From Pseudomonas viridiflava (GTDB lineage: Bacteria; Pseudomonadota; Gammaproteobacteria; Pseudomonadales; Pseudomonadaceae), in the NCBI RefSeq assembly GCF_003702045.1, contig NZ_RBTP01000017.1, forward strand, positions 1-63,055: a stretch of 63,055 nucleotides of DNA. Reading direction: 5' to 3'. The notes below the pieces were generated by a model that made no database searches, was not told where the DNA came from, and saw nothing but the letters and a program-made list of their open reading frames with translations. Within the stretch, counting starts at the first letter, position 1, and the number at the start of each line of letters is the position of its first letter. Below are positions 47,505 to 57,820 of this stretch, in pieces. Both the position numbers and the translations under genes were made by a program.

Positions 47505-47723
47505 CGATTGGCAATCGCCGAGTAATAGGCGGTGCCTGTGACGGCTTTCGCAGGCCCGCGCCGCTGACGGTTGAAACGTGTTCATGCCGTGGTGGCGCGG
47601 GCCTGCGATGACCTCTCAACAGGCAACAGAAAACCCGGTCGATCCTGACGTGGGCATCAAGGGCGCATTATGCCCGGCACGACCGCGTCAGGCACTCGTA
47701 CAAACGTTCCGTTGCCAGAAGGC

Positions 47724-48269
47724 TCAAGCGAACAGCTCGGCCTCTTTCAGGCTTTTGCCTTGCTGATCCTTCGCCGACAGCTGTGGGGCCTCTTCAAGCT
47801 GCCAGTCGATGGCCAGGTCCGGGTCGTCCCAGCGAATGCACCGCTCTGCCGACGGCGTGTAGTAATCAGTGGTCTTGTACAGAAACTCGGCATGGTCGCT
47901 CAGTACCACGAAGCCGTGCGCGAAGCCTTCCGGCACCCACAACTGACGAGCGTTCTCGGCAGACAGCTCAACCGCTACCCACTGACCGAAGGTGGGCGAG
48001 CTGCGACGAATGTCCACCGCAACGTCCAGCACCTTGCCTACCGTCACGCGTACCAGTTTCCCTTGAGCGTTATCGATCTGGTAGTGCAGACCACGCAGCA
48101 CGCCTTTTTGCGAGCGCGAGTGGTTGTCCTGCACGAACTGCCTGTCCAGGCCAGTGGCTTCGCTGAACGCCTTGGCATTGAAGCTTTCGTAGAAAAAGCC
48201 GCGCTCGTCGCCGAACACCTTGGGTTCCAGAATCAGGACATCGGGCAGCTGTGTTGCAATTACATTCAC
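47724..48269 (-). CDS. rfbC: RmlC, dTDP-4-dehydrorhamnose 3,5-epimerase
   Basis: The 181-aa cupin enzyme has [39 protein letters not shown] with the catalytic His, [19 protein letters not shown] and [15 protein letters not shown], all RmlC signatures. It acts third in dTDP-L-rhamnose synthesis for LPS and rhamnolipid. It overlaps rmlA by ATGA and ends the operon; no rmlD follows. Confidence 0.97.
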   Translation of the reverse strand: MNVIATQLPDVLILEPKVFGDERGFFYESFNAKAFSEATGLDRQFVQDNHSRSQKGVLRGLHYQIDNAQGKLVRVTVGKVLDVAVDIRRSSPTFGQWVAVELSAENARQLWVPEGFAHGFVVLSDHAEFLYKTTDYYTPSAERCIRWDDPDLAIDWQLEEAPQLSAKDQQGKSLKEAELFA

Positions 48270-49141
48270 GTGGTTTCCCCTGCGATCTTGAATAGGTACT
48301 GACCGTAACCGGTTTTGCCGAAGTAGTCGGCACGCCTGAGCAAATGGTCAAGGTCGATCCATTCGTTCTGATAGGCGATTTCCTCAAGGCAGGCAACTTT
48401 CAGACCTTGTCGATGTTCGATGGTCTGCACGTAGGCCGAGGCGTCAAGAAGACTATCATGAGTGCCTGTGTCCAGCCACGCGAAGCCACGGCCGAAACGC
48501 TCCACCCGCAGGTCGCCGCGTTGCAGATACGCGTTGTTCACGTCGGTGATTTCCAGCTCGCCACGGGCTGACGGCTTGACGTCTCGGGCGATCTGAACCA
48601 CCTCGTTGTCGTAGAAATACAGCCCGGTTACCGCATAGCTGGATTTGGGCATTTTGGGCTTCTCTTCGATGGACAGCGCACGGCCCGTCTCATCGAAGTC
48701 GATCACGCCGAAGCGCTCCGGATCCTTGACCCAATAGCCGAACACCGTCGCGCCGCTTTTTTGAGCCGCCGCTTGCTGCAACTGCACGCTGAAATGCTGG
48801 CCGTGGAAAATATTGTCGCCCAGGATCAGGCACACCGAATCGTCGCCAATGAACGTCTCGCCAATCAGAAACGCCTGGGCCAGTCCGTCCGGTCGGGGTT
48901 GTTCGGCGTAATGAAAGTGCACACCGAACTGGCTGCCATCACCCAACAGCTTGCGGTACTGCGGCAAATCCTCCGGGGTGGAGATGATCAGGATTTCCCG
49001 AATGCCGGCCAGCATCAGCACCGACAGCGGGTAATAGATCATGGGTTTGTCGTAGATCGGCAGCAACTGCTTGGACAGGCCAAGCGTGATGGGATGCAGG
49101 CGGGTGCCGGAGCCCCCGGCCAGAACGATGCCTTTGGTCAT
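48266..49141 (-). CDS. rfbA: RmlA, glucose-1-phosphate thymidylyltransferase
   Basis: This 291-aa protein begins [20 protein letters not shown], the nucleotide-binding G-x-G-T-R-L-x-P, and contains [30 protein letters not shown] and [18 protein letters not shown]. It makes dTDP-glucose from glucose-1-phosphate and dTTP. ATGA-type overlaps join it to rmlB and rmlC. Confidence 0.97.
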   Translation of the reverse strand: MTKGIVLAGGSGTRLHPITLGLSKQLLPIYDKPMIYYPLSVLMLAGIREILIISTPEDLPQYRKLLGDGSQFGVHFHYAEQPRPDGLAQAFLIGETFIGDDSVCLILGDNIFHGQHFSVQLQQAAAQKSGATVFGYWVKDPERFGVIDFDETGRALSIEEKPKMPKSSYAVTGLYFYDNEVVQIARDVKPSARGELEITDVNNAYLQRGDLRVERFGRGFAWLDTGTHDSLLDASAYVQTIEHRQGLKVACLEEIAYQNEWIDLDHLLRRADYFGKTGYGQYLFKIAGETT

Positions 49142-50220
49142 GCAATCAGGTCCTTATGGTCAGTGAAGCCCAGTCGCTCTCCTTGATAACTGCCATCCTG
49201 AACCCTGCGGCACCAGTCCAGGTTATCGAGGTACCATTTCACGGTTTTACGCAGCCCGGACTCGAAGGTTTCTTCAGGTGTCCAGCCCAGTTCTTTTTCA
49301 ATCTTGCTGGCGTCGATTGCATAACGCATGTCGTGGCCCGGACGATCGACGACGTAAGTGATCAACTCACTGTACTGCTGCACGCCAGCCGGACGCTGGG
49401 GCGCCAGCTCATCGAGCAACGTACAGATGCCGCGCACCACGTCGATGTTCTTTTGCTCGTTGTGGCCGCCGATGTTGTAGGTTTCGCCGATCACCCCTTC
49501 GGTCACAACCTTGAGCAGCGCCCGGGCGTGGTCTTCCACATACAGCCAGTCACGCACTTGCAGTCCATTGCCGTAAACCGGCAGCGGCTTGCCCGCGAGG
49601 GCATTGAGGATCACCAGCGGGATCAGCTTTTCGGGAAAGTGAAACGGCCCGTAGTTGTTCGAGCAGTTGGTCAGCACCACCGGCAGCCCGTACGTGCGAT
49701 GCCAGGCGCGGACGAGGTGATCGGATGCCGCTTTGCTGGCCGAGTAGGGCGAGCTGGGCGCGTAAGGCGTGGTTTCGGTGAAAAGGTCATCGACGCCGTG
49801 CAGGTCGCCATACACTTCATCAGTGGAAATGTGATGGAAGCGAAACGCCGAGCGCTCGGCTTCGGGCCGTTTCAGCCAGTAAGCGCGTGTCGCTTCCAGC
49901 AGGCTGTAGGTGCCCACAATATTGGTCTGGATGAACTCGGCGGGCCCGTCGATGGAGCGATCGACATGGGATTCGGCCGCCAGGTGCATGATCGCGTGTG
50001 GTTCGAAACGCGAAAGCACTGCGCCGACGGCGGCCTGATCGCAGATATCGGCCTGTACGAACTCATAGCGGGTGTCGGTGGCAATTGATTGCAATGACTC
50101 GAGGTTGCCTGCGTAGGTCAACTTGTCGAGGTTCAGAACATCGTGTTCAGTGTTGCGTACCAAATGCCGAATCAATGCCGAGCCGATAAAACCTGCGCCT
50201 CCGGTAACGAGTATTCGCAT
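49138..50220 (-). CDS. rfbB: RmlB, dTDP-glucose 4,6-dehydratase
   Basis: The ATG at 50220 ([20 protein letters not shown]) has AAGGG five bases upstream and gives 360 aa. It shows the [11 protein letters not shown]-binding loop, [28 protein letters not shown] with the catalytic Thr-Asp-Glu, and [15 protein letters not shown] (YxxxK). It performs the second step towards dTDP-rhamnose. It is first in the rmlB-rmlA-rmlC operon. Confidence 0.97.
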   Translation of the reverse strand: MRILVTGGAGFIGSALIRHLVRNTEHDVLNLDKLTYAGNLESLQSIATDTRYEFVQADICDQAAVGAVLSRFEPHAIMHLAAESHVDRSIDGPAEFIQTNIVGTYSLLEATRAYWLKRPEAERSAFRFHHISTDEVYGDLHGVDDLFTETTPYAPSSPYSASKAASDHLVRAWHRTYGLPVVLTNCSNNYGPFHFPEKLIPLVILNALAGKPLPVYGNGLQVRDWLYVEDHARALLKVVTEGVIGETYNIGGHNEQKNIDVVRGICTLLDELAPQRPAGVQQYSELITYVVDRPGHDMRYAIDASKIEKELGWTPEETFESGLRKTVKWYLDNLDWCRRVQDGSYQGERLGFTDHKDLIA

Positions 50221-50456
50221 GAATTCACCCTTGGATGTGTGTTTGACGTGGTGAAGCATAGCGTCTGAGTGTGCCTCACAGGATCGGCCAAAACGCGCAA
50301 GTAGGGCATGAAATAAATTGATTCGTGTCGTTGGGAGCGACAGTAAACCGACGTCGCGTTTTTATGCCGAAGGTGATTTGGGGGCGGCGGGCCAATCCCC
50401 TTATAGTTGCCGCACTGACGTTGCCGTTCCAGCCCTTATAAGAAACCGAGGTCCAC

Positions 50457-53369
50457 ATGCCGCTCGCCACGCTTATCCGTCGATCCAGCCTGCCTTGCCC
50501 TGAGGTGAGTGCCGAACAGGCATTGCAGCTGCTTGAACAGCATTACGGCTTGAGCGGCTCGCTGAAAACACTGGGCAGCCAGCAAGACCGAAACTTTCTG
50601 CTCGATACGCGGCAGCGGCGCTATGTGCTGAAGATTTGTCACGGCGCCTACTCGACACGAGAGTTGGACGCCCAGCATGGCGCGCTCAAGCACTTGGCCG
50701 GACACGCAGGGCTGAACGTACCGGGCGTGATACGCGCAAATGACACCGCGCAATTGTTATCCGTCGAGATTAACGGGCAGCCCGTACACGCGCGCCTGCT
50801 TGAGTTCATCGACGGGCAGTCGCTGGGGCATGTCGCGCATCTGGGTCGGGACGTCGTGATCGCGCTGGGCGAGTTGTGCGCGAAGGTTGACCGGGCACTG
50901 GCCGATTTCGATCATCCGGGGCTGGACCGCATTCTGCAATGGGACCCGCGCCACGCCTATGCGCTGATCAAACACCTGTTGCCGGTGATCAAAGACGCAG
51001 ACGCTCGGGCCTGTGTGATCGAGGCTGGCGAGCAGGCGCATCGACGCCTGTTGCCGCTGATTGCGGCGCTGCCGCTTCAGGCGGTGCATCTGGATATCAC
51101 CGAACATAACGTGGTCTGGCGGCGCGATGAACAACGCAACTGGCAGCTTCAGGGGCTGATCGACTTCGGCGACCTGGTGACCACTTGGCGCGTGGCCGAT
51201 CTGTCGGTGACCTGCGCGGCACTGCTGCACCATGCCGAGGGCGATCCGCTGTACATACTGGCGGCGATCAAGGCCTATCACGCCATCAACCCGCTCAAGA
51301 CTGAAGAGTTGCAGGCGCTGTGGCCGCTGATTGTTGCCCGCTCGGCGGTGCTGGTACTCAGCAGCGAACAGCAGGCCAGTGTCGAGCCGGACAACGCCTA
51401 TATCCAGGCCAACCTTGAGGGCGAGTGGAACATCTTCGACGTCGCAACCTCAGTGCCGATGGCGCTGATGGAAGCGGCAATTATGCAGGCGGTGGGCGTT
51501 TCGCCTGCGCCTGCCTCACAGCCGGTGTATGCGCCGTTGCTGCCCAGCCTGAAAGGTATAAAACCGGCAGTGGTCGATCTGGGCGTGCTCAGTGAGCACT
51601 TCGTCGCAGGCAACTGGGAGCAGAGCGGTATCGATGAATACCTGCTCAGTGAGGCGGCCGAGGAAAGCGGCCTGGCCGTCAGCCGTTTCGGTGAATACCG
51701 TCTGTCGCGCACCCTGCCAGACAGCGCCAGCGAACCTGAAACCTTTGCCTTGCACGTCGAGCTTCACGTCCCGGCTGAAACGCCATTGCACGCGCCTTTC
51801 GCGGGCGCGCTGCGGTTGATGGCCGACGGTGCGGTGATGCTGGCAGGCGAGGGCGTGAACCTGCGTCTGTGGGGCGTCATGCCGGAATCGCCGTCCCAAG
51901 GCGCTGTGAGTGCAGGCGGCCTGATCGGACACGCGGGTGGCTCGCTGCTGCTGCAAGTGTGTACATCCGCCGAACTCAGCCCGCCGTTGTTCACCACGCC
52001 GTCGTGGGCGGCTGCCTGGCGCACCTTCTGCCCGTCGCCCGCTTCGTTGCTTGGGTTTGAGTGCGATGCCCCTGCGCTGCAAGACCCGGCCCATTTGCTG
52101 GCGCGCCGCGACGCCAGTTTCGCCCGTTCGCAAAAGCATTATTACCAGGCACCGCCGCAGATCGAACGCGGCTGGCGCAACCATTTGATCGACATGCAGG
52201 GCCGCTCCTACCTGGACATGCTCAACAACGTTGCGGTGCTGGGGCATGGCCATCCGCGCATGGCCCACGAGGCGAGCCGCCAATGGTCGCTGCTCAACAC
52301 CAACTCACGCTTTCACTACGCCGCGATTGCCGAATTTTCCGAGCGTCTGCTCACGCTGGCGCCGGACGGTATGGACCGTGTGTTTCTGGTCAACAGCGGC
52401 ACGGAAGCCAATGACCTGGCGATCCGTCTGGCGTGGGCCTACAGCGGCGGACGCGACATGCTCAGCGTGCTGGAGGCCTATCACGGCTGGTCGGTGGCGA
52501 CTGATGCGATTTCCACCTCGATCGCCGACAACCCTCAAGCGCTCAGCACTCGACCGGACTGGGTGCATCCGGTGACCGCGCCCAACGTTTATCGCGGACC
52601 GTTTCGCGGCCCCGACAGTGCGCCGGAGTACGTGCGCAGCATCGATCAGGTGCTGGAAAAACTGGCCGGGCAGCAGCGCCAGGTTGCAGGCTTCATCTGC
52701 GAGCCGGTGTATGGAAACGCGGGCGGTATTTCTCTGCCGCCGGGGTATCTGCAACAGGTCTACCAAAAGGTTCGCGCGGCAGGTGGCGTGTGCATCGCCG
52801 ATGAAGTGCAGGTGGGGTATGGACGCTTGGGTCACTACTTCTGGGGCTTTGAAGAACAGGGAGTGGTGCCGGACATCATCAGCATGGCCAAGGGCATGGG
52901 CAACGGCCATCCGCTGGGTGCTGTCATCACCCGCCGCGAGATCGCCGAAGCGCTGGAGGCTGAAGGCTATTTCTTCTCCTCGTCAGGCGGCAGCCCGGTC
53001 AGTTGCCGGATCGGCATGGCCGTGCTGGATGTGATGGAGGACGAGAAGCTGTGGGACAACGCGCGCGTCATCGGCGACCACTTCAAGGCGCGCCTGAAAG
53101 CATTGGCCGATGATCATCCACTGGTGGGCGCAGTGCATGGCATGGGGTTTTACCTGGGCGTCGAGCTCGTTCGCGATCGCCGGACGCTCGAACCCGCCAG
53201 CGAAGAAACCGCACAACTCTGCGAGCGCCTGCGTGAGCTGGGCATTTTCATGCAGCCGACGGGTGACTACCTGAACATCCTCAAGATCAAACCCCCCATG
53301 TGTACCACCCGCCAAAGCGTGGATTTCTTCGTAGACAGCGTGTCGAAGGTGCTAGGCGAGCTTGCGTGA
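50457..53369 (+). CDS. Three-domain fusion: APH-type kinase, M23-like domain, class-III aminotransferase/phospholyase
   Basis: The 970-aa protein joins three parts. Residues about 20-340 form an aminoglycoside-phosphotransferase fold with Brenner motif HLDITEHNVVW and LIDFGDLV. Residues about 365-560 look like a peptidase M23 or lipoyl-like beta domain (VELHVPAETPLHAPFAGALR) but lack the zinc ligands. Residues about 565-970 are a PLP class-III aminotransferase (NVAVLGHGHPRMA, LVNSGTEANDLAIRLAW, CIADEVQVGYGRLG, and the PLP Lys in SMAKGMGNGHPLG). In animals the separate homologues AGPHD1 and AGXT2L2 phosphorylate hydroxylysine and cleave the product. A bifunctional kinase and phospholyase for a hydroxy-amine is a sound inference; the substrate is unknown. 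It is divergent from rmlB. Confidence 0.88.
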   Translation: MPLATLIRRSSLPCPEVSAEQALQLLEQHYGLSGSLKTLGSQQDRNFLLDTRQRRYVLKICHGAYSTRELDAQHGALKHLAGHAGLNVPGVIRANDTAQLLSVEINGQPVHARLLEFIDGQSLGHVAHLGRDVVIALGELCAKVDRALADFDHPGLDRILQWDPRHAYALIKHLLPVIKDADARACVIEAGEQAHRRLLPLIAALPLQAVHLDITEHNVVWRRDEQRNWQLQGLIDFGDLVTTWRVADLSVTCAALLHHAEGDPLYILAAIKAYHAINPLKTEELQALWPLIVARSAVLVLSSEQQASVEPDNAYIQANLEGEWNIFDVATSVPMALMEAAIMQAVGVSPAPASQPVYAPLLPSLKGIKPAVVDLGVLSEHFVAGNWEQSGIDEYLLSEAAEESGLAVSRFGEYRLSRTLPDSASEPETFALHVELHVPAETPLHAPFAGALRLMADGAVMLAGEGVNLRLWGVMPESPSQGAVSAGGLIGHAGGSLLLQVCTSAELSPPLFTTPSWAAAWRTFCPSPASLLGFECDAPALQDPAHLLARRDASFARSQKHYYQAPPQIERGWRNHLIDMQGRSYLDMLNNVAVLGHGHPRMAHEASRQWSLLNTNSRFHYAAIAEFSERLLTLAPDGMDRVFLVNSGTEANDLAIRLAWAYSGGRDMLSVLEAYHGWSVATDAISTSIADNPQALSTRPDWVHPVTAPNVYRGPFRGPDSAPEYVRSIDQVLEKLAGQQRQVAGFICEPVYGNAGGISLPPGYLQQVYQKVRAAGGVCIADEVQVGYGRLGHYFWGFEEQGVVPDIISMAKGMGNGHPLGAVITRREIAEALEAEGYFFSSSGGSPVSCRIGMAVLDVMEDEKLWDNARVIGDHFKARLKALADDHPLVGAVHGMGFYLGVELVRDRRTLEPASEETAQLCERLRELGIFMQPTGDYLNILKIKPPMCTTRQSVDFFVDSVSKVLGELA

Positions 53370-53712
53370 TCGCAAAGGAGCCGCCGCTTATCAAACAACC
53401 TGTAACCCACTGAACTCGATTTCGTGGGAGCGGACGTGTCCGCGAAAAGGCCGGTACATCCGACGCATCTGCGGTTGAAATACTGCATTCGCGGTCAAGC
53501 GGAGCGCCGCCCGGCCCGCTCCCACGGAGTGATGTGTTTGGCTCAAAGTTTTGCGGATTAATATCGATAAATATCACGTTAAATCTCAGTTAATGGCTTT
53601 CATGATCTTCTAATCCGGATTTATATCCGTTATAAACTGCACTCAACTTGTCATGGCCGGTCTGTAGGGTCACGATCAAAACCTTCGACGTCCCAAAGGA
53701 GTCCCGCCTGAC
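53370..53712. other. Intergenic region between the fusion gene and aguA
   Basis: These 343 bp contain no gene. A REP pair occupies the middle (53424-53525), and AT-rich sequence around 53550-53650 probably holds the aguA promoter, with ribosome site AAAGGAG ahead of the aguA start at 53713. No terminator for the fusion gene other than the REP pair is evident. Confidence 0.5.
53424..53525. repeat. REP pair in inverted orientation
   Basis: GTGGGAGCGG at 53424-53433 and its perfect complement CCGCTCCCAC at 53516-53525 enclose smaller palindromes such as GCGGACGTGTCCGCGAA. This is the form of Pseudomonas REP elements arranged as a BIME-like pair. It can act as a weak 3' stabiliser or terminator for the upstream gene. 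Confidence 0.75.
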
Positions 53713-54819
53713 ATGACCACACTCAACAGCACGCCGCGCGCCGATGGCTTTCACATGCCTGCCGAATGGGCTACGCAGACTCAGGTCTGGATGGTCTGGC
53801 CGGAGCGTCCAGACAACTGGCGTCTGGGCGGCAAGCCTGCGCAGGCCGCACACGTTGCCGTCGCCAAGGCCATCGCCCGTTTCGAGCCGGTGACCGTGGC
53901 CGTGTCCGCCGCGCAATACGACAACGCTCGTGCGCGCCTGGACATGCCCAACATTCGCGTCGTGGAAATCAGCAATAACGACGCCTGGGTACGCGATACA
54001 GGCCCGACGTTCGTTGTCAATGACCGTGGCGACGTGCGCGGCGTAGATTGGGACTTCAACGCCTGGGGCGGCTTCGACGGCGGTTTGTACGCGCCGTGGA
54101 ACCTCGATTCGCAGGTGGCCAGCAAGATCATGGAAATCGAACGCTGCCCACGTTACGTGACCGAAGGCTTCGTGCTGGAAGGCGGCTCTATTCACGTCGA
54201 TGGCGAAGGCACCCTGATCACCACCGAGGAATGCCTGCTCAACCGCAATCGCAACCCGCACCTGACCCGCGAGCAGATCGAAACGGTACTGAGCGACAGC
54301 CTGGCTGTGGACAAGATCGTCTGGCTGCCGGACGGTCTGTTCAACGATGAAACCGACGGGCATGTGGATAACTTCTGCTGCTACATCCGTCCGGGTGAAG
54401 TGTTGCTGGCCTGGACCGATGATCCCGAAGACCCCAACTACTCACGCTGCCACGCCGCGTTGAGTATTTTGGAAAACACCCGTGACGCACAGGGTCGCGC
54501 GTTTATCGTGCACAAGATGCCGATCCCGGGTCCATTATTCGCCACCGAAGAAGAATGCGCAGGCGTCGATCAGGTGCATGGCAGTCAGGAACGCAACCCG
54601 TCGGTGCGCCTGGCCGGTTCCTACGTGAATTTCCTGATCGTAAACGGCGGTATCATCGCCCCCAGTTTTGACGATCCGATGGACGAAAACGCCCGGCAAA
54701 TCCTGCAACAGCTGTTTCCCGAACACGAAGTCGTGATGGTTCCCGGTCGGGAATTGCTGCTGGGCGGGGGCAATATTCACTGCCTGACCCAGCAGCAGCC
54801 TGCTTCTCACAAGGCCTAG
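53713..54819 (+). CDS. aguA: AguA, agmatine deiminase
   Basis: The 368-aa enzyme has [76 protein letters not shown] and the nucleophilic Cys357 in [16 protein letters not shown]. It converts agmatine to N-carbamoylputrescine. The partner aguB is not next to it; the fusion gene upstream is unrelated by sequence but also concerns amine metabolism. AAAGGAG precedes the start. Confidence 0.97.
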   Translation: MTTLNSTPRADGFHMPAEWATQTQVWMVWPERPDNWRLGGKPAQAAHVAVAKAIARFEPVTVAVSAAQYDNARARLDMPNIRVVEISNNDAWVRDTGPTFVVNDRGDVRGVDWDFNAWGGFDGGLYAPWNLDSQVASKIMEIERCPRYVTEGFVLEGGSIHVDGEGTLITTEECLLNRNRNPHLTREQIETVLSDSLAVDKIVWLPDGLFNDETDGHVDNFCCYIRPGEVLLAWTDDPEDPNYSRCHAALSILENTRDAQGRAFIVHKMPIPGPLFATEEECAGVDQVHGSQERNPSVRLAGSYVNFLIVNGGIIAPSFDDPMDENARQILQQLFPEHEVVMVPGRELLLGGGNIHCLTQQQPASHKA

Positions 54820-54875
54820 TCAGTAATGATTAGTAACATCTGATACTGGCCAATTGGTCCTGTTCTTGCTCTTCT

Positions 54876-54902
54876 AAGCCCATCACTCGATGGGCTTTGT
54901 TT
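54876..54902 (+). terminator. Terminator of aguA
   Basis: AAGCCCATC-ACTC-GATGGGCTT forms a perfect 9-bp stem followed by TGTTT, 57 bp after the aguA stop. Confidence 0.85.
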
Positions 54903-55029
54903 CGGGTAACACCGAGTAGCGTTTATCCAAATCTCATCTTTAATCAACACAGGCTTCATCCGTTTTCCTAGCGTGACTGTCACACAGCGTCCGTACATTT
55001 AGCCCCTCACGAATTAAGAGGTTGTCACT

Positions 55030-55236
55030 ATGAACGCAGTTATGAGCCAGCATCGTGCTCGTGGGTTGTCTGCTTGTTCCAGTAACGAGGCTCGTCAATT
55101 GATGGCGGATTGGTTGAGGACGACCAAGCCAGCGAAACCAAGACCGGACGTACGCGCCATGCTACTGCAGCGCTATCCGGTGGGCTTATTCAACGATGCC
55201 GAGCTTGAGGCGTTGCTGAGTGTGTTGAAGGATTGA
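55030..55236 (+). CDS. Small unknown protein of 68 aa
   Basis: AAGAGG lies eight bases before the ATG. The protein is soluble, with a Ser/Cys-rich start (GLSACSSNEARQLMADWLRT), a basic middle and an acidic helical end (LFNDAELEALLSVLKD). I do not recognise a family. Support is the ribosome site, preceding promoter-like AT-rich sequence and the terminator before it; a chance frame cannot be excluded. Confidence 0.5.
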   Translation: MNAVMSQHRARGLSACSSNEARQLMADWLRTTKPAKPRPDVRAMLLQRYPVGLFNDAELEALLSVLKD

Positions 55237-55451
55237 CTGGCGAGCGCTCTGTCTCGCCCTTCTGTGCGTTGACACCCTTCAAGCCCTGGGACTAGGATTC
55301 GCGTCCCACCGCTTGTGGCTCTGCGCCATGTACGTGCATCTGTAGTCCACTGCGATGACATTGTGCGGCTGACAGGTTTGGAACCTGAACGCCTTGAACG
55401 GCCTCCGCCGTCGCCACAGCGCGTGTCAATTCGTATAAAAAGGGAACACCG

Positions 55452-56732
55452 ATGCTTAACACACGTATGGGGTTGCTCGCGCTGGGCATCATCAGCGCCG
55501 GCCAGGCTATGGCCCAAGGGCAGGCAGATTCAAAAGGGTTCGTCGAAGACAGCAGCCTGACCATCAACCTGCGAAACGCCTATATCAATCGCGACTTCAA
55601 GAACAACCGGGAAGACAAGGCCGAATGGGGCCAGGCCTTCATGGGCGTGTTCTCGTCCGGTTTTACCCAAGGCACCGTGGGTGTGGGCGTCGATGCGTTC
55701 GGGCTGTATGGCGTTCGTCTGGACGGCGGCAAAGGCCGTGCGGGTAACGGCGGTATCGACTTCTTCAAGAAAAGCGACAACGGCCAGGGCGACGCTGCCG
55801 ATGATCTGGCCCGCGCAGGCGCGGCGGTTAAAGCGCGCATTTCCAACACCGTCATCAAGTACGGCGACCAGATGCCTCAGTTGCCCGTGCTGAGCTACGA
55901 CAACTCCCGACTGCTGCCGGAAAGCTACACCGGCACCCTGATCTCCTCCAAGGAAATCGACGGGCTTGAACTGGTTGCCGGCCGCTTCACCCAGCAAGCG
56001 CGTAAAAGCGCTGAAGGCCGTGACAGCGGGGATCTGAAAAGCATCAACGTCTACGGTGCCAGCTACCAGTTCAGCAAGGAATTCACCGCCGCCTTCTACG
56101 CCTCTGACGACGAGGACGTGCTCAAGAAGCAGTACGTGAACCTGAACTACGTCTTTGCCCTGCCGCAGGATCAGTCCTTGACGCTGGACTTCAACGGCTA
56201 CAAGACAACGCTGGACAAGGACTTCGCCAACAGCGACGCCCGTGATAACAAGATCTGGAGCCTGGCGGCAACCTGGGCGGTGGGCATTCACACCTTCACC
56301 CTGGCGCACCAGCGCAGCAGCGGTGACATTGGCTACGTTTACGGTGGCTATCGCAACGACAGCGGCACCAGCGATGGCGGTAACACCATTTACCTGGCCA
56401 ACTCCTACTGGTCCGACTTCAACGGCAAGGACGAGCGTTCGTGGCAGGCCGCCTACGGCATCGACCTCTCCGGCCTGGTGACGCCCGGCCTCAGCTACAA
56501 GGCAGCCTACGTGCGCGGCGACAACATCGACGACGGCACGGTGGGCAGTGGCAACGGCACCGAGCGCGAAATCTTCAGTCAGTTGACCTACGTCGTGCAG
56601 AGCGGCCCGGCCAAAGACCTGTCGATTCGTCTGCGTAACTCGTTCTTGCGCGTGTCTGCCGATGCGCAGGCGTACAACAACGAAGGCAACGAAACCCGCA
56701 TCTTCGTGGATTATCCAATCAACGTATTCTGA
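55452..56732 (+). CDS. OprD-family outer-membrane porin
   Basis: This 426-aa precursor has a signal peptide (MLNTRMGLLALGIISAGQAM, cleaved after AMA) and OprD features: FVEDSSLTINLRNAYINRDF, EWGQAFMGVFSSGFTQGTVG, GVDAFGLYGVRLDGG, GDQMPQLPVLSYDNSRLLPE, DGLELVAGRFTQQ and a final aromatic residue in VDYPINVF for BAM assembly. OprD/Occ channels take up basic amino acids or carboxylates. Position next to aguA hints at amines or amino acids, but the substrate cannot be read from sequence. Confidence 0.95.
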   Translation: MLNTRMGLLALGIISAGQAMAQGQADSKGFVEDSSLTINLRNAYINRDFKNNREDKAEWGQAFMGVFSSGFTQGTVGVGVDAFGLYGVRLDGGKGRAGNGGIDFFKKSDNGQGDAADDLARAGAAVKARISNTVIKYGDQMPQLPVLSYDNSRLLPESYTGTLISSKEIDGLELVAGRFTQQARKSAEGRDSGDLKSINVYGASYQFSKEFTAAFYASDDEDVLKKQYVNLNYVFALPQDQSLTLDFNGYKTTLDKDFANSDARDNKIWSLAATWAVGIHTFTLAHQRSSGDIGYVYGGYRNDSGTSDGGNTIYLANSYWSDFNGKDERSWQAAYGIDLSGLVTPGLSYKAAYVRGDNIDDGTVGSGNGTEREIFSQLTYVVQSGPAKDLSIRLRNSFLRVSADAQAYNNEGNETRIFVDYPINVF

Positions 56733-56757
56733 TGACGTGAGCGGATAGCGTACCCCC

Positions 56758-56788
56758 AAATGCCTCGGTCCCGGACCGGGGCATTTTT
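56758..56788 (+). terminator. Terminator of the OprD porin gene
   Basis: AAATGCCTCGGT...ACCGGGGCATTT forms an 11- to 12-bp stem with one G-U pair, closed by a CCCGG loop and followed by a T-run. It lies 26 bp after the porin stop. Confidence 0.85.
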
Positions 56789-56869
56789 GTTTGTGCCGAC
56801 GGGCAAGCTGCTCAACGGGCGTGCATGGCTTTGCTACCCTGTGCGCACATCCTTGAGCCGGTCACCGCT

Positions 56870-57661
56870 ATGGCCCTTGCCGCCCCGCCCGATCTTTCCG
56901 ACACCGCCGTTCCCGTGCAGCCGTTGTCGCGCACCTATCCCCGGGGGCGATTCATCGAGCCGCATCATCATGTGTGGGGGCAGGTGCTGTACGCGATGTC
57001 GGGTGTGATGTGGGTGGAGACGCCACTGGAGGCGCTGGTCGTACCGCCGCAACGCGCCGTCTGGCTGCCGCCCGGCGTCGAACACGGGATCCGGGTGGTG
57101 TCGGACCTGGAGATGCGCAACATCTACCTGCGTCCGGCCATCGCCCAGACACTGGAAAGCACCGTGCAGGTCTTCGAGGTCGGCGGATTGCTGCGCGAGG
57201 TCATTCTCAATCTGGTGGCGCTGGATCGTGATCGCGAGGCCGATTATTACGACGCGCTGGTGAATCTGGGCCTGCTGGAACTCAAGCGCGCTCGTCGTTC
57301 CTTGCTGAAGATTCCCATGCCGGATGGATCGGATCGGCGCTTGATGAACCTGTGTCAGGCGGTCATGAGCGAGCCTTCGCTGGACATCTCGTTCGAGCAA
57401 CACGCCGAAAACGCCGGTGCCAGCGTGCGCACCCTTGCGCGCCTGTTCCAGAGTGCCCTCGGCATGGGCTTCGCCGAATGGCGCAGACAAGTACAACTGG
57501 CGACCGCCGTGGCCGAAGTGATTCAGGCCGTGCCCGTCAGCCGAATCGCCCGCTCCCTCGGCTATTCGCCCAGCAGCTTCAGCGACATGTTCCGCCGCGA
57601 ACTGGGCGTCGCGCCGTCGCAGTATTTAGAAGCCGGTGATCGTTTACACGCTCTGAACTGA
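56870..57661 (+). CDS. AraC-family regulator with cupin sensor domain
   Basis: I prefer the ATG at 56870 (MALAAPPDLSDTAVPVQPLS), giving 263 aa; an in-frame ATG at 56825 is possible and neither has a clear ribosome site. The N-terminus is a cupin (GRFIEPHHHVWGQVLYAMSG, PPQRAVWLPPGVEHGIRV) and the C-terminus has two AraC helix-turn-helix motifs (ISFEQHAENAGASVRTLARL, VSRIARSLGYSPSSFSDMFR). It is followed in the same direction by xapX and an MDR oxidoreductase, which may be its targets. Confidence 0.9.
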   Translation: MALAAPPDLSDTAVPVQPLSRTYPRGRFIEPHHHVWGQVLYAMSGVMWVETPLEALVVPPQRAVWLPPGVEHGIRVVSDLEMRNIYLRPAIAQTLESTVQVFEVGGLLREVILNLVALDRDREADYYDALVNLGLLELKRARRSLLKIPMPDGSDRRLMNLCQAVMSEPSLDISFEQHAENAGASVRTLARLFQSALGMGFAEWRRQVQLATAVAEVIQAVPVSRIARSLGYSPSSFSDMFRRELGVAPSQYLEAGDRLHALN

Positions 57662-57725
57662 CCCCATGAGACGCGGAGCGTCCCGAGCGGCATGCCCACA
57701 CAGAGCATGAGCCCGATCACGATAA
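57662..57725. repeat. Dispersed palindromic repeat after the AraC gene
   Basis: GACGCGGAGCGTC and a GCATGCCCACACAGAGCATG block belong to the same repeat family as 41411-41592 and 43764-43835. Confidence 0.6.
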
Positions 57726-57820
57726 CGCCCACATCTGGCCGATAAACAGAAGCCCTTGGCCGGTCTGCATACGGCACCTTCCCTAAACTCGCACATCGCT
57801 TACCGCTTCGGAGCTTGTGC

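Noticed and set aside
55530..56759. Open frame of 409 codons on the minus strand.
   Set aside because: It is antisense to the OprD porin, which has signal peptide, family motifs and terminator.
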